Position numbers and translations under genes: made by a program. Of a stretch of 52,750 bases of DNA, positions 28,130-37,656 are shown piece after piece. The stretch's first letter is position 1, and the number at the start of each line of letters is the position of its first letter. The DNA is from Mikrocytos mackini. Taxonomy: Eukaryota; Endomyxa; Ascetosporea; Mikrocytida; Mikrocytiidae. The notes under the pieces are model-generated. The model had not been told where the DNA came from. It worked only from the letters and a program-made list of their open reading frames with translations, and did no database searches. Location: NCBI GenBank assembly GCA_030180075.1, contig JASNJN010000102.1, positions 1 through 52,750 on the forward strand. Direction: 5' to 3'.

Positions 28130-30242
28130 AGAAACGAATTCAAATACGACATCTTCAGTATTTTTAAATGTATTAGCAAATTGAACCTTGTTTATTTCGT
28201 CATTAACAACAAATTTATTGTTGTTTAAGTTCGTTACGAATTTTTGTATGTTTGCCGAAAAGTTTTCTATTTTAATATTAAAATCCGGTTATATTTAGGT
28301 TTGAAACACGCCTTGTATCGTTAATTGGAATCATTATTTATATGTTTAGGTGGAATATTTTATTACAAAGACGTATACAAATTATAGTCGAGTTGGGAGA
28401 CCGGTGTATATAACCCCAACTCGCCGGGTTTGATCGACACTCGACCAAAAAGTTTTGAAAACATTTATTTAATATTTTCCTGCGATGACTGGGGTGCAGT
28501 AGATTTTTTGCGTGCCGAAAACAGCCTGAACCCCTTCTATAGTACTCATTTGTGAAAGTAGGATTTTTTTGCATTATCGTTTTCTTGAGTATGGGTTGGG
28601 GCCACCAGGTTGAATTCCTTCTCATCTGTGAAAGTTATTCTTTTAAAACTATTAAATATGTGTTATTTGCTAAAATTTATACGTTGTTCTTTATTTTCTT
28701 TAGACAACACTATTTTCTTGCTTGGAGTTTTTCTACATATATCGAAATCTGTTTTAAAATTGCATAGTTTATCTTGATACAAAAATTGTTAGTATTTTTT
28801 ATTTAGATGACTGTTTTAAAAAATTATTGATCTATCCTTCAAAATTGCCCTATTCACGCAATCGGAGAGTTTTTAAAGCATTCCGCTTGTCTATATATTA
28901 GGTGATTAAGGAGTTTTTAAACTGTTACCCTTATAAATTTATGGCTGAACGAGGAATTCCTAAAATTCAGGAAATCTATATTCTGTTCTCTGTAACAACA
29001 AATAACCTAAGAGTATTTAGTATTATTTTATTATGAACAATGTTTATGTCCTTAATATTGAATTCAGGATGATTTGAAGTCATATTTTGTCTGGCTATAA
29101 TTTTTGAAATGTTAATTTTTAAATGCTGATTAAAAGTCGCCTAACAAACAAAATTAAATTTTAAACTATACACATGATCCGTCTATAATTGTAATTATTT
29201 GATTAAATACTATTCTGTTGGATGATGTTTAAACATATTATATGATGTACGTCATTAGTGTCTACAAATTGTATCGTTTTGCCAAATGCACGATGGAATT
29301 TGTGCGTATTATTTTTAGGATCGGTATGGTTTATAGAAACCGTAGAGATTAGAACGTCTTGAAGTTTTGGTTTCCTGAGTGTAATACAAGGATGTGGATC
29401 GTGTCCTACTATTATAATTTTTCTCAATAGAGTTTTATCTGTCTTTATCTTCATCACAAAATGTCATTCCATCTTTCTTGTTTTTGTATGTCTTCTTTTC
29501 TGTAGCTCCGTCTTATTGTTATCCAATACTTCTGAAGATTGTGGTTGTTCGTCCTCACTTGCCAAACATGCAAGTATACTCTACATTCATATAAACTAAT
29601 TTGTCAACTATGTGGGGATTTGAAGTAGAGGAATTGAGCAGATTTTTATGTAGCAATGTACTATGAACGGCTATATCTCAGAGTTTAATCATTTTCAGTT
29701 TTGTACTTGTTCACAGTCTAAAAGCTCACTGGATGATTTACAAATTGCTTCCATTTTATAGCCATGATTAATGTTCATAAAAGTTGGAAATGAAATATAT
29801 AATAATATGATCCTCAGGAATCATAATAAATTACGGGTAAACCTTATACAAAACTGTAAATAAAATATCAACTGGTCAGATATCTAAAGAAATATGTGTT
29901 TATGATGTGAATTTCAATAATACAGTCGTTTGTATAATTTAAGAGTGTGTGCCAAATATTAGGGAAGTGGTCAGATTTTATCCGTTTTCCATGTTCATGA
30001 TAGGATTTCAACTAAAATTATAAAATTAAATATTTCCATTTGTTTGTTTTGGTCATTGTTGTGTTCTATAAATATTTGTTTTGAAGTTGTTTGTTTTGTT
30101 TAGTAAATATGAATAACCAAATTGAATTTACACATAGAGATAACAAGATGACCAATGAACGTATATAGAACAACATCTTAGTTAAGCTTTCACTGGTTAA
30201 AACCCATGTTATGTCATAAACGCAGCCCTGGTCATAGCACGT
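28130..30242. other. AT-rich stretch without recognisable genes
   Basis: It contains a strong inverted repeat at 28390-28422 (GAGTTGGG ... CCCAACTC). Short frames at 28338-28625 and 29203-29457 (minus strand) show no family resemblance and are probably chance. Confidence 0.4.
28390..28422. repeat. 8-bp inverted repeat with 17-nt loop
   Basis: GAGTTGGG (28390-28397) and CCCAACTC (28415-28422) are perfectly complementary. Location upstream of the Merlin remnant could make it an element end, but nothing else supports that. Confidence 0.4.
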
Positions 30243-30632
30243 TTGAGGAGAAAAAGGGTAATGATTGTAATTGAAACGAAGTTCTCGGCTTTTGATAAAA
30301 TAAAACAGACGGAGTATATACACATTATAATAGGGAACCCCGCTATTGATCCGGTGTTTGTTGACGAGTCGGAGTTTAACAAGAATACAATGGACTCCTA
30401 TAGGTATTCATCCTCCAGATTGGATTGCATTGTAGATTTCCCTGTGTCTAGATGAAGAAATGCAATGTTGTTGATGGCCATTTCAATGGCAGATGTAGTT
30501 TGTAATTCGTTTCAGAAGGGTCTTGTAATAGAGTTTTCAATTACGAATGTTCGAATATTCGAAGAGTTGGGGCTTGTAAACCAATGTTATTCAAAAAAGA
30601 AACATTCGACTGTTTTCAAACCAAAATCTTAA
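30243..30632 (+). pseudogene. Tc1/IS630-type (DDE_3) transposase scrap
   Basis: The frame around 30340-30455 reads DPVFVDESEFNKNTMDSYRY and continues after a TGA at 30453 as RNAMLLMAISMADVV. This matches the central DDE_3 pattern (V-F-x-D-E-S-x-F-N, then R-G-R-N, then 'MAIS'). The stop sits where a Gly codon would be expected. Upstream and downstream parts are not recognisable, so only a scrap remains. It could equally belong to a related IS630-like family. Confidence 0.5.
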
Positions 30633-30784
30633 ATAATAAGTACATATTTATTGATTAGGACTCGCAAAATGCAATTTTCATAATTGCATATGAGTATTAT
30701 TAGATAGTTTTAAAACCCTTGGGCGATTTTCGGGTCTTTGGAGACTCTAATAGTGATATCTAAAGCAATAGAAAGCAAGGAAAC

Positions 30785-31122
30785 TAGAGATTGGAAATAC
30801 GAATATTCGTTTTGGAAAACTTCAAGTATTCGTTTTCCGACTATTTTTGAAAATAATTTCAATTTTGCAAAAATTTTCAAAATATATTCGAATATTCGTT
30901 AATTTTTTTATGTCAAAAAATTAAATTTTGGAGTTGAATAAAAAAAGACATGCAAAATTTAGATTTTAAACCCAGAATGACGAAATCGATATTAAAAATT
31001 AATTTATTTTAAAATTTTCAGTATATCAAGACATTCCAAAATTCCAAAGATTCTTCGAATATTCGTCTCATTGGAAAATCGTGCTTCGAATATTCGTACA
31101 TTTTGCAAGTGTCCAATCTCTA
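30785..31122. repeat. hAT-type MITE (338 bp), GAATATTCG family
   Basis: It begins TAGAGATTGG and ends CCAATCTCTA: perfect 10-bp ends with imperfect longer arms rich in GAATATTCG. It is flanked by an exact 8-bp duplication AAGGAAAC (30777-30784 and 31123-31130). Relatives lie at 2360-2633 (inverted) and, partly, 1376-1460. No ORF. Confidence 0.93.
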
Positions 31123-32129
31123 AAGGAAACGAATTTTATATTATTCTATTCATTATCCAGATTCCAGTTATATTAGTCGATTTACCTCGACATGTCCCAA
31201 ATTTATCCTATCACCTTTTATTGCTTTTATATCACGCTACCAGAGACTCTACAGGACCTAAAATCGCCCTAAAGCGTCAACACGATGTAATAATATTATT
31301 TTTAAATTGGCTTTTGTGAGCCTTGGTTATAATATTAGAAGTTAACTATACAATGCAAACCAATTTACTATGATTGGCGAATTTTAAATTTTAAATTCTT
31401 GATGAAGGGTGATCTTGGGCTCAGATTTCATTTCCCCTAAATTTCAAAAGCCGAAAATTCGAATTTTTGAAATTTTGTCATTTTAAATTGGCCATTTATC
31501 GAGGTGATGTCAGTTAAATCACCGTCTGAGCGCTCGGTTTAGTGTATGTTCCTCCGGAAATACAATATATTTCAAAAATTATCATTGGCGCTTTTTTGTG
31601 ATGTTTGAGCCGGTTTAAAATAATTTGCAAAAAATGGGATGGAAGCCCATTCATTATACATGAAAACAACAAAATAAACAATTTGTTAGGTGAGATAGAC
31701 ATTCAAATCCAATATTAAAAATAGATTTCAAAACAAAAACAGTCCGTATATCATAATAATTTAAAACAAATGAAATTTCATTATAAAGAAAGTTGTATTG
31801 AAACATATGACATATCAGGAATACAACGAAACCGTTTACATTCAACCCTAGATATAAGAAAATTTCTATAAGAAATTGTGTTTATAGTCAAAAACAGCCC
31901 AAAAAATGCCCCAAAGCACATAATTTCAAAATATTATTTTTCGACTGAGTCCATAATTTGATCCAAATTTTATATATGATAGCTTATAAACACATTGTTT
32001 AACAAAATCTGGCTAGGACTAACCAGTCATGAGCAATGGTTCACTACGGGGAGGACAATCCTCTTCTATAAAATGTCAGGTGAGAAATCCTCGTCAAAGA
32101 ACTTCACACCTATTACCATGCTGAACACA
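31123..32129. other. AT-rich spacer with a shared repeat segment
   Basis: No genes. The stretch 31480-31550 (CCATTTATCGAGGTGATGT...) matches 2220-2290, so it is part of a dispersed repeat. A more GC-balanced block at 32010-32125 holds a GAGGA-CAA-TCCTC hairpin. Its nature is unknown. Confidence 0.4.
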
Positions 32130-32553
32130 GATTGAAATTCATTTTGCCTGAAAAAGTTGCATTTTTCCTGAAATTCTTACACTTTTCCTGATTTTTTGCC
32201 GTTTTTTAATTTTATAAATTATATTAACAAAATTTTCAAATTAAATTTATCCTGCAATTCAATTATATTTAATTTTAGATGAATTATGATGGTTTTTCAA
32301 AAATAGCCAACAACACTTTGACAAAATCAGGTCTATATATTTTCATTACTTTATAAATTGGTGCAAAAACAAACCGAAATTCCAAGAAAAAACTATATTA
32401 TCAGTTAAATCATCATCCTGCACATATATGGTATAAATTTCAAATCACAGCATGTAAAATTCTGTAATTAGTTATTTGAAACAAAATAATTTTAGGNAAA
32501 NTGTAAGAATTTCAGGAAAAATGCAACTTTTTCAGGCAAAATGAATTTCAATC
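32130..32553. repeat. MITE with long terminal inverted repeats, copy 2
   Basis: About 424 bp, with roughly 52-bp arms that are essentially perfect inverses of each other (GATTGAAATTCATTTTGCCT at the left, same inverted at the right). It is collinear with 3004-3408. Ambiguous bases at 32498 and 32501 fall at the inner edge of the right arm. No matching flanking duplication was found (CTGAACACA versus CGAAAATCC). Confidence 0.85.
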
Positions 32554-33060
32554 CGAAAATCCGCATTATATTCTTGAATATTACGCACACTTTCTCAATT
32601 TTTAAAATTTGAAAATTTAAAGCAATCAAGTCATATAAACGTGTAAAATCGACTTCCCAGCTTTCATAGCCTAATATATTTGTAATAATTTTCAAAAATT
32701 ATCTTTAAAATTTAATATATTTTATGCACACATACCATATTTAGCGATAAAAATCAACTTCAAAGTCACTGTAATTTGAGTACGTAGTCAGCAATTCAAC
32801 TGTGTAGATATGCTTATATTTATTCATTAAACAGATAAGATGCAATAATTGGCCAATATTCAAAGTATTTTGTTGTTCGTTAGGCTCGGAAAAAACCCAA
32901 AAAACCATTTTTAAATTTTTAAAAAACCTATACTAGAGTACTCACTGAAAATGTTAAAGATGCAAAATATGGGGCTAATGAGAGTATGTAGCCATGGGAT
33001 AGCATTATTTTCCGTATTTCTGGTAATAATCATGATAAAATTGATCTGAGTGTGGGGTAT

Positions 33061-33136
33061 GGAAGAAAGTGTGGGAATCGGAAGAAAGTGTGGGAAATGG
33101 AAGAAAGTGTGGGAAATGGAAGAAAATGTGGGGTGA
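33061..33136. repeat. 19-bp tandem repeat, four units
   Basis: Unit GGAAGAAAGTGTGGGAAAT, repeated four times with few changes. A minisatellite in non-coding DNA. Confidence 0.9.
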
Positions 33137-33174
33137 CGATTTATAGCCGTCAAAAATGGTCCATTTTCCTCTAT

Positions 33175-33418
33175 AATTTGGTTCGGATATAACAAATTAT
33201 CGCTTATAACGGGGGTAGTTGAATTTTAACGAATATTAAAATTGAATTTTACGGCCTCTGAGATATTCCCAAAATATCAAAATATGGAAATACATACTAA
33301 ACATATATATTCTTGGTTGGTATCAATATTTTTCCTAACAAGCCCCTTAATTTGTCATAACTGAATTTTTTGATCGGATATAACGAAGTTTTTTGTTATA
33401 TCCGGAGTTGACTGTACC
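33175..33418. repeat. Pogo/Tigger-like MITE
   Basis: The right end on the minus strand reads TACAGTCAACTCCGGATATA then ACAA. The left end carries GGTTCGGATATAACAAATTA. The CAGT...CGGATATAAC ends are characteristic of pogo/Tigger-like non-autonomous elements. Boundaries on the left are approximate. Confidence 0.55.
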
Positions 33419-33667
33419 AAATTTCAATGACATCCCTAATACATTTAAAAAGAAATCTTTTCGAAATTTCTCAAACTCTACCATTTTATCGAATTTTGAT
33501 GAAAATAGCCTTTTGGAAATCCCAAAGTTATCCTTTCATGTCCTTTCAAACATCACGAGTTTTTAATCCTTTAAATATTTCAATTTTTAAAGAGATATTT
33601 GTTTTAATTTCAATGTATTTCCATACAAGACAATAGCATCCACCATAAAAAGAAATTTATACTTTTA

Positions 33668-35659
33668 TTAATTATCTTTTACCATAATTCTTTCCTGTTT
33701 TTGAATATTTGATGTTATTTGTCGAATGACTGAGAATATTTTTTGATAATCCAACTTTTGTTTATTCCCTACATCCACAACTAAATTCGTTACACTCCTC
33801 ATTAACAATACATTCTCATTTATCAAGTTCGATATCACATACTTGTTTAAATCCATAAAAGTATCAAGATCAAACTGTCCAAAAACTTCTTCGTTTTTAA
33901 TTTTTGTTAATTTCCTTACATTTCCGTAATCCAACCATAGCATCTTTTTCAATTCTAATGCGAATGAAATAAATTCCCTTTTATAAATGCTCTCATTCAC
34001 TTCTCCCATCTTAAGAAGAACATACTTTAAATTTTCAATGAATGGGTCTTTAAATTTCATTTTTATAAAGAAGTTCATGACTGCATGTTTCATACACATA
34101 TCCCACGCCTTTATGTAATTTTCGGCATTCTTCCCTACAATAGATGTACTAATTGGCCCAACATTGCTCGAAGCCGGTTTGTTTTGGATTTCTCTAAACA
34201 CATCCATTTTGTGTTTCAAATAGAACAGTGTTTCGTTGTTTCTTCCTGATTGCTCACTTAATTTTTCCATCGTGTCTTTACTTACCGTTACAACGTCTGT
34301 CTTTATCTTATAGATACTCTTATAAAGAGCTCCAAGGTTATATTTGTTTGTTTTAGAGAGAAATTCTCTTCTTTTTAAAACGTCCATTCTGCTTTCTATA
34401 TCTTTTTTTAGTTTTGTCAGTTTTGAATACGCATCCATAAATTTAGTTTTATACTGATCAAATTTAACATGTGAATTTCTAAGCGCATTTATTTTGGAGG
34501 AGTAGTTAAGCTCTAAGTCTGACCTGTCTTTGTTTATTAGTTTTTCTGTTTGTTTTAATTTTCTTTCTCTGAGTTTTACTATTTCAACAATGTCTGAATT
34601 AACTCTGCTAACATTTACACTGTCATTATGGCTAAAAAGCAGATTAAATGAGTCTTCGCTGTTCAAACTTTCAATTTTGTCCTCGTTTCCGAATACATTC
34701 ACGAGACGTCTTTGGTTACTTTGCCCCTCTGTTATTTTTAGTTGTAACTTTTCAACTTTTCTTTCTAAGTTCGTTATTTTCTGTAATTTTCCATCATTTT
34801 CAAGCTTAAGTGATTCAATCTTGTCTACTAGTTCATCCTTTTCGTTTTCAAAATGAGTTAAGAGTTCCTTTTCCTTTTTGTATACAGCTGAACTTTCTAA
34901 TTTGGAGTTCATATCAAATTCTTTTCGAGTTAAGGCTCTTTGTTTTCTGTTCACATCGTCAATCTTTCGAATAAGTTCTTCTTCTTTGTTTGTAAATATC
35001 TTTTCTTTGTTCTTTAGGATTTCTTCCTTGGCAATGGATTGCTCTTCTAATTTTCCATTTCTTTCTAACTTATCATTTACTTCTTTTTCTTTTTGGTTTA
35101 ATTGTTTTGTTTTGCGTTCTATTTCTTCAAGTTTGTTAAGTTGTTGTTCTTTTAAATTCTCGTAGCTTTCCATAAACAATTTTCCTTCTTTCTTATCCTT
35201 GTTGAAATCGTACTGGGTTTCCAGCCACTCATTCTTTTTAGTGTTAAACTCCTCCTCGTTCTCTTTTAACATTTTCTCCCTAATGTCTAGCTCGGTTTTT
35301 TCTCTTTCGATTTTTGCAAGGGCTTTGTTGAAGTTCTTTTCTAACTCCTCGTAAGCAGCTTCTGCTTCCTCGATGTCTTTTTGTCTAGTTTGGAGATTCT
35401 TCTTTTTCTCCTCGAGTTCGTGATACATTTCTCTTACTACATTCTGATGCATGTTGAAATCTTCGTCTTGAACGAATTGAAATTGGTTAGAATTTTGTGT
35501 GTTTCGCTTAGTTATCGGAGAATTCAAACCCGGCGCTCTGAACGAACCATTCGAATCTATTTTGATGTTCTTGGCCTTTTGTGTCATTTCATTTAACACA
35601 TCCTGGACACTAAGGTTCTTATCATACCCCATCGAGCTGTTTATCATTGAACTGTCCAT
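33668..35659 (-). CDS. Long coiled-coil protein, function unknown
   Basis: 663 aa. Residues about 70-320 are almost pure heptad-type coiled coil, very rich in Glu, Lys and Leu. A short break (about 320-365) is followed by a second helical segment (365-450) and a non-coiled C-terminal domain of some 190 residues (WDMCMKHAVMNFFIKMKFKD...). No signal peptide, membrane segment or enzyme motif. Such proteins are usually structural: spindle pole, cytoskeletal, nuclear-envelope or polar-tube-related scaffolds. I cannot tell which. It is divergent with the YJU2 gene across 44 bp. The start is the first Met of the frame. Confidence 0.85.
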   Translation of the reverse strand: MDSSMINSSMGYDKNLSVQDVLNEMTQKAKNIKIDSNGSFRAPGLNSPITKRNTQNSNQFQFVQDEDFNMHQNVVREMYHELEEKKKNLQTRQKDIEEAEAAYEELEKNFNKALAKIEREKTELDIREKMLKENEEEFNTKKNEWLETQYDFNKDKKEGKLFMESYENLKEQQLNKLEEIERKTKQLNQKEKEVNDKLERNGKLEEQSIAKEEILKNKEKIFTNKEEELIRKIDDVNRKQRALTRKEFDMNSKLESSAVYKKEKELLTHFENEKDELVDKIESLKLENDGKLQKITNLERKVEKLQLKITEGQSNQRRLVNVFGNEDKIESLNSEDSFNLLFSHNDSVNVSRVNSDIVEIVKLRERKLKQTEKLINKDRSDLELNYSSKINALRNSHVKFDQYKTKFMDAYSKLTKLKKDIESRMDVLKRREFLSKTNKYNLGALYKSIYKIKTDVVTVSKDTMEKLSEQSGRNNETLFYLKHKMDVFREIQNKPASSNVGPISTSIVGKNAENYIKAWDMCMKHAVMNFFIKMKFKDPFIENLKYVLLKMGEVNESIYKREFISFALELKKMLWLDYGNVRKLTKIKNEEVFGQFDLDTFMDLNKYVISNLINENVLLMRSVTNLVVDVGNKQKLDYQKIFSVIRQITSNIQKQERIMVKDN

Positions 35660-35703
35660 CGAAAGTTAATTTTTAATTTTTTGAAAGATCATACACAAAC
35701 AAC
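35660..35703. promoter_or_regulatory. 44-bp shared promoter region, coiled-coil gene / YJU2
   Basis: The whole space between two divergent start codons is 44 bp and contains TTAATTTTTAATTTTTT. Both promoters and both leaders must fit here or inside the neighbouring coding sequences. Confidence 0.5.
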
Positions 35704-36246
35704 ATGGGTGAACGAAAGAACATAAATCAGTATTACGATCCTAACTTTGACCCTAACAACATTTCTGACACGATAAAAAAGTCTAATACACAAACCCCTT
35801 GGATCAGAACTAGAACCATGCTCCCTCTGTCTGTAAAGTGCTCCAAATGTTTGCGTTTTACAAAATTCGGGAAGAAAATAAACGCACAAAAACAAACTAT
35901 CAGAGGAAAGAGTTATTTGGGCGTTCCAATCCTAAGATTTGCCTTCAACTGTTATCATTGCGGCAATAAAATGGCCTACAAAACAGATCCCAAGAACGGC
36001 GATTACGAAATAGACTATGGCGCAACTAAAACAGGGAACCTCACCAAAATTAAAGACACGAATTATTTTGAAACAGAAATAGCAAAGTTTGAAAGAGATA
36101 TCAATGAACAACAAACTGACAAAGTAGAACTTATTAAGAAAAGTAAAGACGCCAAAAATAAAGAATTTAAAGAATTCAAAGAGCTTATTAAAATAAGTAA
36201 AGAAACAGAACAGAAGAACAAATTTATAGAAGATTTATTGAAATAA
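35704..36246 (+). CDS. YJU2: YJU2/CWC16 splicing factor
   Basis: 180 aa. YJU2 joins the spliceosome at the branching step and helps dock the branch helix in the active site. The N-terminal signature is clear: MGERKNINQYYDPNFDP, then VKCSKC (C46/C49), INAQKQTIRGKSYLGVPILR and FNCYHCGNKM (C83/C86). The four Cys bind the zinc of the family. DYEIDYGATKTGN is also conserved. The C-terminal tail, long in yeast and human, is reduced to a charged helix, so the protein is little more than the core domain. This is the clearest evidence in the window that the organism splices introns. Confidence 0.9.
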   Translation: MGERKNINQYYDPNFDPNNISDTIKKSNTQTPWIRTRTMLPLSVKCSKCLRFTKFGKKINAQKQTIRGKSYLGVPILRFAFNCYHCGNKMAYKTDPKNGDYEIDYGATKTGNLTKIKDTNYFETEIAKFERDINEQQTDKVELIKKSKDAKNKEFKEFKELIKISKETEQKNKFIEDLLK

Positions 36247-36555
36247 TTCGACAATAAAAAAGACTATGTAAATTAAATTTCTTTAATACAAACATACAAA
36301 CACATAAACTATTTATATAAAGACAGCTAATATTTTATTTATAATCCTAATTATGAAAATTCTAAGTTATAAATTCACATATAAGAAACAGTATCAGATA
36401 TTTCATTCCCAAATACAATGGATAAGAAATTTAAACACATTTAAAAACACTTTTTAATAATTTCACCATATTTTCTTTAACCTCAAAGTAAAACCCAAAA
36501 GAACATTAAGTAAAATAAACAACAAATGCTGTAATCAAATCTTATTCCCAATATT
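36247..36555. other. Spacer between convergent genes
   Basis: AT-rich 3' spacer. No gene or RNA seen. Confidence 0.5.
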
Positions 36556-37149
36556 TTATTTACTATGAACTTTAAAGTCCAAAACAAGATAAATTGTTGT
36601 TATTCTATTCGGGGTATAAATATCACTTTTCAATTTACAGTATGTGATCAAATCAAAACTTCCATTTTCAGGTTTTGGATCAATTTTACTGTTGAAAATA
36701 AAAAACGTCCAAGTTTTCTTGCCATTTGTCGCAACGTTTTCAATGTAATAAACGCATTTAGGAATCCCAAATATCTTTGCTTTAAAGAAGTTATCCAAAT
36801 TTAGAACAATGTTTATTTCATCCTGAAGTTTCAGTTGGTCTTCGTTCATCTTAAGGATCTTGTTTATGTCTTTCATGGTAAGCAACTTCGATTTAGGCTT
36901 CAAAGTCTTTAGTTTTTTCTTGTAAAACTCTTTAAAGAAGTGAGTTGCTTTTACTTTTTTCTTTCTTTTGTTCCCAGGGTACTTGTCTGATTCGGTGTCG
37001 GACAAAGAAATAGAAAGAGAGTCAGAAAGAGAATCACTGGGAGGTGTTCGTCTTTTAATGAAGAATTCGTCCGTTGTTAAGTCTACCATGTCTTCAGACA
37101 AACTTTCAGAATAACTCAAATCCAACATTCCAGAAATTTTAAGTTTCAT
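36556..37149 (-). CDS. Hypothetical protein with Ser/Asp-rich N-terminus
   Basis: 197 aa. The N-terminal 60 residues are acidic and Ser-rich (SDSLSDSLSISLSDTESD), a typical disordered and phosphorylatable segment. Next comes a basic patch (NKRKKKVKATHFFKEFYKKKLK) that could act as a nuclear localisation signal, then a folded-looking C-terminal 100 residues. I recognise no family. Divergent with a small gene starting at 37211; the start codon lies at the edge of the shared 61-bp region. Confidence 0.7.
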   Translation of the reverse strand: MKLKISGMLDLSYSESLSEDMVDLTTDEFFIKRRTPPSDSLSDSLSISLSDTESDKYPGNKRKKKVKATHFFKEFYKKKLKTLKPKSKLLTMKDINKILKMNEDQLKLQDEINIVLNLDNFFKAKIFGIPKCVYYIENVATNGKKTWTFFIFNSKIDPKPENGSFDLITYCKLKSDIYTPNRITTIYLVLDFKVHSK

Positions 37150-37210
37150 ATTTACTTTGAGTTACCGCACCGCCACAGTGTACTTAAGAACAAAAAAAAT
37201 CCACAACACA
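37150..37210. promoter_or_regulatory. 61-bp shared promoter region
   Basis: Lies between the divergent starts at 37149 and 37211. Unlike the other shared regions it has a GC-richer centre (TTACCGCACCGCCACAGTGT) rather than a T/A tract. Confidence 0.35.
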
Positions 37211-37432
37211 ATGACGGACACCCAGCCACCGGCCAAACGAGCCAAGATCATTGCTAAACCCTCGGGCACAGCTAGAAAACCTAAACGAGAAAAGTTGATG
37301 AAAGAATCCTATATAAAGCCTGATTATAAAAATACGGTTGTAATTGACACCCCTGATTTTGTGTTCTTTGAATACGATGACATGGAGGGAATAGAAAGCC
37401 TTACAGATTTTGACACTCTTCTAAATAACTGA
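37211..37432 (+). CDS. Small hypothetical protein, basic head and acidic tail
   Basis: 73 aa from the first ATG (37211); the frame opens further upstream but without an ATG. Residues 8-30 are basic (AKRAKIIAKPSGTARKPKRE) and 43-73 acidic and aromatic (DFVFFEYDDMEGIESLTDFD). This is a pattern seen in small nuclear or chaperone-like proteins, but no family is recognised. Clear codon structure, an ATG after a CACAACACA leader and a position in a tight gene cluster support it being real. Confidence 0.55.
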   Translation: MTDTQPPAKRAKIIAKPSGTARKPKREKLMKESYIKPDYKNTVVIDTPDFVFFEYDDMEGIESLTDFDTLLNN

Positions 37433-37656
37433 GTTAAATGTCTATGTTTTATTTTGCTTGTTTGTTTGTTCAAATCATTTCTTTTATTGTTGTTTTTGAG
37501 GTTGTTTTCAAATAAATTTGTTTTTTTTTGCAAATAGCATTAATGGGTTGTAAAACGAAAGCTACATGAACTTACTTGTTTATCTAGTTCTATTCTAATT
37601 CAAAATGGCTATGGGGAGAGTTTGTGTTCAAATAATAAATATTTGAAAGAAAATCT

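Noticed and set aside
28338-28625. Minus-strand frame of 95 codons
   Set aside because: No family resemblance, partly overlaps an inverted repeat, and lies in transposon debris.
29203-29457. Minus-strand frame of 84 codons
   Set aside because: No recognisable domain and no promoter-like leader; likely chance in gene-free DNA.
32010-32125. GAAA...GTC and a GAGGA/TCCTC stem suggesting a hammerhead ribozyme
   Set aside because: The CTGATGA core is absent and the helices are not in the right order.
33061-33136. CRISPR-like regular repeat
   Set aside because: Units are directly adjacent with no spacers; it is a simple minisatellite in a eukaryotic genome.
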